Source: Coniella vitis (lineage: Eukaryota > Ascomycota > Sordariomycetes > Diaporthales > Schizoparmaceae). From it: a stretch of 64,000 nucleotides of DNA. Shown piece by piece: positions 25,069 to 36,464 of the stretch. The stretch is from the NCBI GenBank assembly GCA_011317545.1, contig WUJK01000002.1:310001-374000 (forward strand), in the 5' to 3' direction. The position numbers were made by a program, and so were the translations under genes. The notes under the pieces are model-generated. The model saw nothing but the letters and a program-made list of their open reading frames with translations, did not search any database and was not told the DNA's origin. Numbering within the stretch: the stretch's first letter is position 1; the number at the start of each line of letters is the position of its first letter.

Positions 25069-25671
25069 ATATCGTCGAGAATTAATAAAAATCGTTCTCG
25101 AAAGGTTTCTTTATCGGTTACTCCTAAAACCGTTAAGGATAACCTTCTTCTTTAATCTATTCTAGAGTATTATATAGAGATACCGACCTGCTCTAACTAT
25201 AAGGAATAGGGGCTTTCTTCTTATTAGATTTCCGCGATATATTCCGACCGTTATACCGAGTATATTCGTTTAAATAAATCTCGCTACAATATACTAGATC
25301 CCTCTCCGTCTAATATTCGTATTATCTCTCGGTATTATTAGAAGATTAAGGATAAGATAGAGGAACTAGATAAGGCTTATTATACTCTAAACGTATATAT
25401 AGATCGCCTTTATAAGTAGAAAAAGATATAGAGAGAGAAGATAGTACGGGCTATTCGCCGGGGTCTGGATTTTATAGAGGAGTTAGATCGTATAGAGCGT
25501 AAGGAGGTAGAAAAGGAGGCGGTAGTTTCGGTACCGGCGGGTCCTTTACCTAAAGCGTTTCCTAATTCGCTAATATAGGAGTTTAATACCGTAGATTAAT
25601 CTATTATAGATTTTAATAGGCTATTAGATTTAGTTAGCGCTTCTAATAAAGGGGGTTTATTTAATCGTTAG
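25069..25671 (+). pseudogene. Antisense accessory ORF of the Gypsy family (copy B)
   Basis: This frame runs opposite to gag-pol, between the chromodomain and the 3' LTR. It spans 603 bases (201 codons) from ATA (probable RIPed ATG) to a TAG. It has a basic Ser/Arg-rich N-terminus (SSRINKNRSRK), then a charged heptad-like segment suggesting a coiled coil (KIKDKIEELDK, YIDRLYK, IRRGLDFIEELDRIERK), and a PAGPLPKAFPN stretch. About eight internal stops are all TAA or TAG, explainable as CAA, CAG or TGG after RIP. The same frame is kept in copies A and D. No known domain recognised; function unknown. Confidence 0.55.
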
Positions 25672-26275
25672 TAAGTTTTCTAATTCTATCTATTACTAAG
25701 TTATTCGCTAATTTTCGTATTCTTTAATTAGATCTTTATAGATATTCTTTAGGGGTTCCTAAGTATTTTCTAAATTATTATATCCTTTCTATTTAATAAG
25801 GTATTATTTTCCGCGTCTGCGTTTATATAAATTAAGGATTTATTTAACTTTATATTATACTTATTCTAGTTCGATAATATTTATATTATATAAAAGTTCT
25901 ATATTTATTAATACTAGTTCTAGAAGTAAAATATAGAAGACTAGGTATAAATATATATATAGGATTTCGAATTTATAATTAATTAGGGAAATTTATTATA
26001 CGATTTTATAGGGTCCGAGTTTTTTATAATCGAGTTTATCGCTAGGTTTAGTAGTTTTAATATTTTTATAATTAAGGTAGACTTTATCTCCCTTTTATAG
26101 GATTAATCCCTTAATCCTTCTCTAATTAGCGTATTTCGTTATTCGTTTTTTAATATCCTAAAGTATACGTTAAGTATCTTCGTATAATTACTTAATTCTT
26201 CTAGTATATTAGTCTACCGTTTCTGCGTTTCTACCTAATAATATTTCGTAGTATACCGTAGGGTTATATCTATAA

Positions 26276-26760
26276 TGTAATGATCCTTGCCTGAATCCCG
26301 GATTCTGGAAGTACCTATGAATTGTATATTAGCAGGTAGGGAAGTATTACCTTTAAGTCTTCGTACGTTATCGAGCAATATTAAGTATCATAAGTAATCA
26401 AGAGGGATTACCCTATTATATAAAATAATACTTAGATTTATAACTAAAGACTATAAGGAAAACTATCTAATAGCTAGGAAATCCATCGTCCTTATATCCT
26501 TCCGTTATTCTATATTAAATACCCTATTTAACCCTAGATTATCTGGATCATCTTACGATCTTAATAATCCGGCTCTACTGGATTATCTAATAATCTTAAT
26601 AATCTATTCCTGATTAGTTTGTATAACCCTAACCCTGACTATATTATCCTGTATAACTTGGTTATATAAGAGATCCCCATCGGTCCGTTGAGGTTCCGAT
26701 TTGCTGGCATATGGTTGCGCTGGCCTGTTCCCGTGACCTGCATAACCGTGGGTCATAACA
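26276..26760 (-). repeat. Solo LTR nested in copy B, TSD TATAA
   Basis: A 485-bp LTR starting TGTAATGATCC and ending GGTCATAACA, flanked by TATAA at 26271-26275 and 26761-26765. Removing it and one TATAA restores the integrase-region sequence seen in copies A and D (ATCTATAGAGTAGGAAG-type). It is the least mutated LTR of its type here: both termini keep TG and CA and its outer 100 bp contain intact CpA and TpG, so it is the youngest LTR of this family in the window. Confidence 0.92.
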
Positions 26761-29700
26761 TATAAAGTAGGAAGAATAGTAATTTTCCTATACTTATCGT
26801 ATCTACGCTATTATAAGCGAATTATACTATAAGTAAGAGTTCGACCTAATTATCTTATTTATAATTAACGTAGTATTATAGATATTATTCTATAATCTAG
26901 TTAATATATTCCGTTTATTCGTTTATCTAAGGATAAAATACCGTAGATATACGTTATATTATTCCGAGGTATTTAGTAAGTAAGATCCAGAACTTCGATA
27001 TAAATTTTCTATCTCTATCTAATATAATTTCCTAAGGTATTCCGTAGTTAGCGATAATAATACGGAGGAATATATATACGAGTTCTTCTATAGTACTACT
27101 TTCCTTATATAATAGGAAGTATATATACTTACTTAGTCTATAAACTACTACTAAGATACTATCGTATTATACTTAAGTTAAAGGTTCTCGTAAGAGGGGT
27201 AGCTTAGTAATAAAGTCTAGACTAATAAAGGACTAGATAATCGTAAGTATTAATAGAGGTTATAATAGTCCGTAAGGTTTATATCGTTCTATCTTATTCC
27301 GTTTATATATATTATAGTTATTAACGATATCCGTAACTCGTTTCTTAAGGTTTAGTAGGTTCTAATAGCGTTAGATCCTTTTATAGGTTGCTCTAATTCC
27401 TTAGTATCTATATACTAATACGCTATAGATACTTCTAATATAGTTATTTTATTCTAATATTATTATATTATCGAGGTTAGGTATTTCTCCTTTAATATAT
27501 AATATTACGTTAAGTTCCTTAGTAATAGATAATATAATAAGGTTACCTTCCGAATCTTCCTTAAAGATTATTATAATATCTTAATCTTTACTATTACTAT
27601 CCTTATAGTCTAACCGTTTACTTAGAGTATCTATTCGTTCGTTTTCCTTACCTTTATAGTAGATAATCTTAAAGTCGAATTATAATAGAAATTCGTATTA
27701 TCTAACTTATCGTTTATTAAGCTACTTTATCGAGGTAAATACCTAGAGATTCTTATAATCCGTATATATAAGAATTTATTATTTTACGCCGATAAGGTAG
27801 TATCGTTATTCCCTAAAGGCTTCTACTATTATTATAAGTTCCTAAAAGGGTATTCCGTAGTTAAGTTCTAATCCGTTTAACTTCTTATTAAAGTTACTAA
27901 CTATCTATAGTTATCCTTTATTATCTCGTTATCCGAATTATCTACCGAGTATATAATCTAATACGTTTATCTCGATCTCGAAAACTTTATCTTAGTCTAC
28001 TTCGATTAGGATTAGTTCTAATATAACGGCGTCCTTAATTATACTAAAGGCTTTCTATACTTATTCGTTCTAGTTAAAGGTAATATCCTTTTTTATAAGT
28101 TCCGTAAGTAGTATTATAATACTACTATAGTTCTTAATAAATTATCGGTAGAAGTTAGTATAGCCTAAAAAGGCTCTAATATCCTTAATATTCTAAGGTA
28201 TAGGCTAATCCCTAACTATTTATACTTTATCTTTCTATATTCGTATATACACTAGTATAATAGTATATCTAAGGTAGTTAACTTCTTAAGTATTCTAGTT
28301 ATATTTAATAGGTTCTACTAAAATCTTATTATCTTAGAGGATTTATAGGATTATTATAATATACTTTTAATATTCTTCGAATATCTTTAAGTAAATAAGG
28401 ATATTATTTAGGTAAGCGATTATAAAATAATCGAGGTATTCGTATAAGATAAAGTTTATTATTTCCTGGAATAATATAAGGGCGTTAGTAAGTCCGAATA
28501 ATATAATAAGATATTCGAAATATCCGTAGCGTATTCTAAACGCTATTTTCTATTCTTCTCCGGGTTTAATACGAATATATATATATCCTTCTTTAAGGTT
28601 AAGGGCTATAAACTATTAAGCTCCTTTAAGTTTATCTCTAAGTTCTTTAAAGAGAGGTAAGGGATACCGATTCTTAATTATAATATCGTTAAGTTACCGA
28701 TAATCAATATATAGTTATAGTTTGCCGTTTTTCTTTAATATAAATAGGATTAGGTATCCTATTAGTAAATAGGAGGGTCTAATATAGCCTTTCTTAAGAT
28801 TTTCGTCGATATATTCTCTAAATACTTTAAGTTTATCCTTATCTAATCCGTAGATAGGAAAGAACTTTAGTTATTCTCCTTCCTTAAGTAGGATTTCGTA
28901 GTTATATAGGCTGTATTCTAATAGGTCGTTATCGAATTTTCCTTAAAATAGTTTTATAAACTTCCGATACTCTTCTAGTATATTAGAGAGGTCTCTAAAC
29001 GTATCTTCGTCTTATATAATTACTATTATAAGGAGATATCGTTATATATACTTAGTTCCTTCTTAAACTTACCGTAATAATATATCCTACTATCTATAGA
29101 ATCCTATTATATCGTATCCTAATCTATTATATCCCTTATTCTATTAGGTATTAACTATCGCTAGGTCCTTCTCTATAAGCTATCGAGGTTTATTATATCC
29201 TAAGGTAGCTATTGCTTTAGCTCTTCTCGATTTAAAGGTATATATAAATTTATTTAAGCCCCTATTATCTAAGTATTACTTAATAACTAAATCCGATCCT
29301 ACGCTTTTAATTAAAACCGCTTCTTAGGTATCCGTTTTATCTTATAAAATATAGCTATTAATCTAATTAATTCGAGGATTTTCCTTTCTTAACTATAATA
29401 TACCTAAGATTAGCTTATATTATATAGTATCCGTAATATCGAAGTTTATTAGTATTATATATCTATAGATTATAATTAGTAATTAATTAGATTTTATATC
29501 GATAATACCTTAGCTATAAGCGATTTCTATACCTTCTATAGTATTAAGTTTATAGGGTTCTATCTTCTTCTTCTAAGGTATCCGTTCTTTATTAATAACG
29601 CTTAGGGATATAAAGTTTCCTTACGCTCTACTATCTAGGAGTACTATATAGTATTTATCGTTAATTCGTACTATAATTTTCAAATATTCGTATATCGAGC

Positions 29701-31646
29701 TATCTATCGTATAGAGGGATTTTGCTATAAGTCCTAATCGCTTATTATCCCTTATAGGCGATCCTTACCTTTTAGGTTCTACTATTCTTATTATACTCTA
29801 AGAGCTATTATCTATATTAGGTTCTTAGCTTATTATATTCCGTATTATATATATACTACGGCCTATCGCTATAAGCGCGCTTAATTTTCTTCTTCGGTAT
29901 ATAGAGTCTATACTCCGGGCTAATTATCCTTAAGGTTATAATAGGTATACGCTTTATCTGCTAGGTATTCTATATAATCGGCGCGCTTATAGAAGCTATA
30001 ATATATAGGTTCTATATATATAGGCTTTATAAGCTTTTCCCTTTATTTCTATTCGCATATTCTATACTAATCGAGCGCTTTTTCTTACGTATAAGGTATA
30101 TACTAAGGTATCGTATATTAGTACTATTTTACTTATCGTATAGTATATTCGTAGGGGGTATTATATATAAAGCTAATACTAGTATAGTTTCCCCTTATTC
30201 TAAGTACTTTATAATAGTCGCTATTATCGTTATTATAAGCGATAATATTATACCCTATCTCGCGTATAGGGAACTATTCGTTAGTTACCTTATATTTAAA
30301 GTATTATCTATAATTATATATAATATAGGTAAACTATATAATCTAATAGTATTTTTTATAAAGGTAATTAATTTATACGTCTTCCTATATAAGGGGGGTT
30401 TTATCTTAATAGGTTATTATCCTAAATAATTCTCTAAATATAATACTATAGATAAGGTAGTATATATCTCCTTTATTAGTATCTTCGTTTATAAAGCTTT
30501 CTAGTTCTAAGCTCGTTTCTTTATTAATAGTTTAGATATTAATACTCTAACCGATACTAAGCGTTTCCTATTATTCCGTAATTTCCGTAATATTACTTTA
30601 TAAAATATCCGTTAAAAGGGGTATCCTTTAGGTAATTATAATTTATTATTCCTTATAAGGTTTCTAAGGGAATTATCCTAAGCCTTACTTTACCGAGAGG
30701 TATATTATATAATTATCCTTATAATAAAAGGTTTAGTTAAGGAGTCTATAATCGGAGTTATCCGATACTTACTTTAGAAGCTAATTCTAGCTAAAAGGAG
30801 AGTTTATAGTCTTACGTATTATAATATTAGCTTATCGTCCTTCGGGGACTTTCTTAAATTCTCTAGGTTTCTTAGGTTATCGGTATTCTTATACGAAATA
30901 GCCTATCTTACTATAGTTAAAGTATTCCTTACTTATAGGTTTATACTAAGCTACGTTAAGCTCTATAGGTCCTATATATATAATACTACTAATTACCGTA
31001 CCTTATTACTAAAAGCTACGGTTAATTATCTATTAAATCCGTCGTCCTATATTAGCGTAATTCCTCTATATAATATAGCTTCCTCCTTTCTTACTTTTCT
31101 CTATATATCTTTCGTAGAGACGGTTATCGATACGGATAGTATTATTATTAAATATTATAAAGTCTTTAGGCTAATCCTATTTAGAGATTTCGTCCTTAAC
31201 CTTATCCTTAAATCCTTTATAATAATATTCTATAAGGTTCTTATCTTCCTAAGGGAGGTATATTAAGAGTTGCTTAAAGCGGATTATATAGGCTAAAGCA
31301 GACTTATTCTACTTAAGTTCTATAAGTTATTATATTATAATCCGTTCTTCGTTAGGATCGCTAAATATTTCCTTAAGGATACGTTCGAACCCTATAAACG
31401 AATCGAATATATTCTTAGTAGTTATCTTATATTAATCGAGGTTACCTAGGTATTTAATATAGTTACGAAGTAAGGGTTTATACTAAATAAGTATATCCTT
31501 TTCGAATCGTATACCGGCTAGGATAACTTTATCGGGTTTAGTAATAAATTACGCTACGTTATATAGGAAGTACGCCTTATAATAGGTAAGGAACCCTTAA
31601 AGCGTCTTTTAGTTACCGTTATATATAGCAGGTTTATCTATCTTAT

Positions 31647-32168
31647 TGTGACGGGCTGGCCCCTGTGGGGCTCCAGGAATTGACTAGCGTTCCTGCGGCC
31701 GTCTCCGACGTACGGAACCTTTCGCTTAGGCAGTTGAGGCAAAAGGTACGCAATCTTCTGAACACGTTTCAGAAGATCTAGTCAACTTATTAGGCACGTC
31801 GGGCGAAGGTAATGTTATAGGTGGGCCTATGATATTACCTCCCTTCCTCCTCTGATAACGTCGGACCCCTAAAGCTTACCTGCGACGTTGCTTTATAAGC
31901 CGAAGTTTATACGGAAGGGGTGTCCAAGACTTTTAGCACTCCGTAGCTCGAACTTACGACCTTGGGGTGTTTAGAAGATATATAACGGGCTGGCCCCTGT
32001 GGGGCTCTAGGAATTGACTAGCGTTCCTGCGGCCGTCTCCGACATACGGAACCTTTCGCTTGGGCAGTTGAGGCAAAAGGTACGCAATCTTCTGAACACG
32101 TTTCAGAAGATCTAGTCAACTTATTAAGCACGTCGGGCGAAGGCAATATCACAGGTGGGCCTGTGATA
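31647..32168 (+). mobile_element. TRIM-like miniature LTR element, TSD CTTAT
   Basis: 522 bp with two 188-bp direct repeats (31647-31834 and 31981-32168) around a 146-bp internal region, flanked by CTTAT at 31642-31646 and 32169-32173. The empty site is seen at about 1750-1775 and in copy D. The first repeat begins TGTGACGGGCTGG; the second begins TATAACGGGCTGG. Differences between the two are transitions of the C-to-T/G-to-A type. Each repeat contains a perfect 10-bp hairpin (ATCTTCTGAA…TTCAGAAGAT, first at 31753-31777). The internal part has no coding capacity. On the minus strand, AAGTTCGAGC near 31950 resembles a tRNA T-arm. Strand is arbitrary. Confidence 0.85.
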
Positions 32169-33690
32169 CTTATAGCTATTACCGGTATTTCGAATAATAG
32201 GCGCTAGGGGTATAGTAGCTATAGCCTAGTATTATTCGAGCTATTAAGCCTGCCTACGGATAGTACGATTCTACTACTCCTAATTCTACTAGAGTATAGT
32301 AAGTTATTAGGTAAGTTCGATTAATTAGCGTATTATATCTTCCTAAGTTATAACCTAGCGATATCCTTCGCCTAAAGTAGATAGGGTAGGAGTTTAAGGA
32401 GCTATTATTATACTTAATATTACCTAAGAGGTATATATAGACCGTCCTAAATAAGAGTTATAAAAATATAATAATCCTTACCTAAATCCCGGATTCTAGA
32501 AGTACCTATAAGTTATATATTAGCAGGTAGGGAAGTATTACCTTTAAGTCTTCGTACGTTATCGAGCAATATTAAGTATTATAAGTAATTAAGAGGGATT
32601 ACCCTATTATATAAAATAATACTTAGATTTATAACTAAAGACTATAAGGAAAACTATCTAATAGCTAGGAAATCTATTATCCTTATATCCTTTCGTTATT
32701 CTATATTAAATTCCTTATTTAACCTTAGATTATTTAGATTATCTTACGATCCTAATAATCCGATTCTGCTAGATTATCTAATAATCTTAATAATCTATTC
32801 CTAATTAGTTCGTATAACCTTAACCCTAACTATATTATTCTATATAACCTGGTTATATAAGAGATCCCTATCGGTCCGTTAAGGTTCCGATTTGCTAGTA
32901 TATAGTTACGCTAGCTTATTCCTATAACCTGTATAACCGTAGGTTATAATACTAGATTATAGAATAATATCTATAATACTATATTAACTACGAATAGGAT
33001 AATTAGGTCGAACTCTTACCTACGGTATAATTCGCCTATAATAGCGTAGATATAATAAGTATAGGAAAATTATTATTCTTCCTACTCTATAGATATAACC
33101 TTATAATATACTACGAAATATTACTAGGTAGAAATATAGAAATAGTAGATTAATATACTAGAAGAATTAAATAATTATACGAAGATACTCGATATATATT
33201 TTAGGATATTAAAGAATAAATAACGAAATATACTAATTAGAAAAGGATTAAGGGACTAATCCTATAAAAGGGAGATAAAGTTTACCTTAACTATAAAAAT
33301 ATTAAAACTACTAAACCTAGCGATAAACTCGATTATAAGAAACTCGGACCTTATAAAATTATATAATAAATTTCCCTAGTTAACTATAAACTCGAAATCC
33401 TATATATATATCTATACCTAGTCTTCTATATTTTACTCTTAAAATTAATATTAATAGATATAGAACTCTTATATAATATAGATATTATCGAACTAGAATA
33501 AGTATAATACGAAGTTAAATAAATCCTTAATTTACGTAAATATAAACGCGGAAAATAATACCTTATTAAATAGAAAGAATATAATAACTTAGAAAATACT
33601 TAGGAGCCCCTAAAGAATATTTATAAAGATCTAATTAAAGAATACGAAAATTATTAAATAACTTAGTAATAAATAGAATTAGAAAACTTA

Positions 33691-34289
33691 TTAACGATTA
33701 GATAAACCCCTTTTATTAGAAGCGCTAACTAAATCTAATAACCTACTAAAATTTATAGCGGATTAATCTACGGTATTAAACTCCTATATTAGCGAATTAG
33801 GAAATACTTTAGGTAAAGAACCCGCCGGTATTAAATCTACCGCCCCCTTTTTAGCCTCCTTACGCTCTATACGGTCTAACTCCTCTATAGAATCTAGGCC
33901 CCGGCGAATAGCCCGTACTATCTTCTCTTTCTATATCTTTTTCTACTTATAAAGGCGATCTATATATATATCTAAAGTATATTAAGCCTTATCTAGTTCC
34001 TTTATCTTATCCTTAATCTTTTAATAATATCGAGAAATAGTATAAATATTAGACGGAGAAGGATTTAATATATTATAGCGAGATTTATTTAAATATACTC
34101 GGTATAGCGGTCGGAATATATCGCGGAAATCTAATAAGAAAAAAGCCCCCGTTCCTTATAGTTAGAGTAGGTCGGTATCTCTATATAATACTCTAGAATA
34201 GATTAAAGAAGAAGGTTACGCTTAACGGTTTTAGGAGTAACCGACGAAGAAACCTTTCGAGAACGATTTTTATTAATTCTCGACGATAT
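33691..34289 (-). pseudogene. Antisense accessory ORF of the Gypsy family (copy A)
   Basis: Counterpart of 25069-25671 in copy A, read on the minus strand. The N-terminal SRINKNRSRKVS and the charged segment KIKDKIKELDK, YIDRLYK, KIVRAIRR are readable in the same frame. Glu-to-Lys and Gln-to-stop differences follow RIP. The total length differs slightly from the other copies, so at least one small indel is present. It sits between the chromodomain and the 3' LTR at 34391. Confidence 0.5.
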
Positions 34290-34875
34290 AACGAATTAGG
34301 AAGGTATAATCCGAAGTAAGAATATTAGGCAGGATTACTTACGGAAATACCGTAGGTCTTTAAGGATAAAGACTAATAGAAGGGAGATAATATTATAACC
34401 TACGGTTATATAGGTTATAGGAATAAGCTAGTATAATTATATATTAGTAAATCGGAACCTTAACGGACCGATAGGGATCTCTTATATAACTAGGTTATAT
34501 AGGATAATATAATTAGGGTTAGGGTTATATAAACTAATTAGGAATAGATTATTAAGATTATTAGATAATCTAGTAAAGCCGGATTATTAAGATTATAAGA
34601 TAATCTAGATAATCTAGGATTAAATAGGGTATTTAATATAGAATAACGGAAGGATATAAGGACGATAGATTTCCTAGCTATTAGATAGTTTTCCTTATAG
34701 TCTTTAGTTATAAATCTAAGTATTATTTTATATAATAGGGTAATCCCTCTTAATTACTTATAATACTTAATATTACTCGATAATATACGAAGACTTAAAG
34801 GTAATACTTCCCCGCTTATTAATATATAACTTATAGGTACTTCCAGAATTAGGGATTTAGGCAAGGATTATTATA

Positions 34876-36464
34876 CGATCCTTACCTTTTAGGTTCTACT
34901 ATTCTTACTATACTCTAAGGGCTATTATTTATACTAGGTTCTTAGCTTATTATATTCCGTATTATATATATATTATAGCCTATTATTATAAGCGTATTTA
35001 GTTTTCTTCTTCTATATAAGGAGTTTATACTCCGGGCTAATTATCCTTAAGGTTATAGTAGGTATATACTTTATCCGCTAGGTATTCTATATAATCGGCG
35101 CGCTTATAGAAGCTATAATATATAGGTTCTATATATACGGGCTTTACGAGCTTTTCTCTTTATTTCTATTCGTATATTCTATATTAGTCGAGCGCTTTTT
35201 CTTATATATAAAGTATATATTAGGATATTATATACTAATACTATTTTATTTATTACGTAGTATATTCGTACGGGGTATTACGTATAAGGCTAATACTAGC
35301 GTAATTTCCCTTTATTTTAAGTACTTTATAATAGTTGCTATTATCGTCGTTATAGGCGGTAATAATATACTCTATTTTACGTATAGGGAATTATTCGTTA
35401 GTTACTTTATACTTAAAGTATTATCTATAAATATATATAATATAGGCAAACTATATAATCTAGTAATATTCTTTATAGAGATAATTAATTTATATATCTT
35501 CTTATATAAGGGGGGTTTTATTTTAATAGGTTATTATTCTAAATAGTTCTCTAAGTATAATACTATAGATAAGGTAATATATATCTCCTTTATTGATATC
35601 TTCGTTTATAAAGCTTTCTGATTCTAAGCTTATTACTTTATTAATAGTTTAGGCGCTAGTATCCTAACTAATATAGAGCGTTTCCTATTATTCTATAATT
35701 TCCGTAATATCGCTTTATAGAGTATCTATTTCGTTAGGTAGCTTATACCCTTTTATATTATACTAATAGGGGTATTCCTTAATAAGCTAGGCTTATTACT
35801 CTATTATTAGTCTTTCGAATAAACCGTTATCTATAGTAAGGGGTATTCTCTAGGTAATTATAACTTATCGTTCCTTATAAGGTTTCTAAGGGAATTATCC
35901 TAAGCCTTACTTTACTAAGAGGTATATTATATAATTATCCTTATAATAGAAGGTCTAATTAAGGAGTTTATAATCGGAGTTATCCGATATTTACTTTAGA
36001 AGCTAGTTTTAGCTAGGAGTAGAGTCTATAATCTTATATATTATAATATTAGCTTATTATCCTTCGGGGACTTTCTTAAATTCTCTAGGTTTCTTAGGTT
36101 ATCGATACTCTTATACGAAATAGCTTATCCTATTATAATTAAAATATTCCTTATTTATAGGTTTCTTTTAAGCTATATTAAGCTTTATAAGGCTTAGGTA
36201 TATTATACCGCTAATTATTATTCTACGGTAATTATTCTATCGGGGTATAAAGCGTTAAGGTAGTTATTAATATCGTTTTCCGGTATTAGCCCGGGGTATA
36301 AAGTTAATAATAGGTTTTTACCTTCCTTACTATTTCTAATTCTTTTCTTAATTATAATTATCGATAGCTACTATTATTACTACGAATTCTACGAATATCT
36401 CTAATCGGGGTATTTTATATAATTCGTTTTTAATAGATTCTTTAAGTTTATTATAATAGGCTAT
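34876..36464 (-). mobile_element. Gypsy fragment (protease to gag) hosting copy D
   Basis: A minus-strand fragment that begins abruptly in the protease region right after the LTR of copy A. It matches copy B up to about 36200, then switches to a different gag that resumes at 44091 beyond copy D. The abrupt start, without a duplication, points to recombination between elements. RIP-degraded. Confidence 0.75.

Larger units (their letters stand above)
24483..32951 (-). mobile_element. Gypsy copy B, complete, inserted antiparallel in copy A, TSD CTAGA
   Basis: LTRs of 485 bp lie at 24483-24967 (3') and 32467-32951 (5'). The duplication CTAGA flanks it at 24478-24482 and 32952-32956, and joining the flanks restores the integrase of copy A. 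The domain order on the minus strand is gag, protease, RT, RNase H, integrase, chromodomain, as in copy D. Two later insertions lie inside: a solo LTR (26276-26760) and the TRIM-like element (31647-32168). Without them it is about 7.45 kb. The strong C-to-T/G-to-A bias leaves no functional frame. Confidence 0.92.
18555..34875 (+). mobile_element. Gypsy copy A (chromovirus type), split by copy B
   Basis: The 5' LTR is 18555-19039 and the 3' LTR 34391-34875, both 485 bp. Internal parts are 19040-24482 and 32952-34390; the middle is copy B. Translating through RIP stops shows gag with a zinc-knuckle relic (about 20045-20090, Cys read as Tyr/Phe), a protease LDSG motif (about 21740), reverse transcriptase (about 22560-23000, GYIRPS, KKNGKLR, YLNDILIY in place of a DD motif), RNase H (about 23500-23800), integrase (DFI at about 24160, resuming after 32956) and a chromodomain-like end (about 33500-33655). 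A purine-rich GAAGGGAGATAA precedes the 3' LTR. The flanks (TTAGT left, CGATC right) do not match, so one end has been rearranged. Confidence 0.88.

Noticed and set aside
26620..26640. TTAGGG-like units as evidence of a telomere
   Set aside because: Only two units per LTR, repeated at every LTR and internal to the elements; not a chromosome end.
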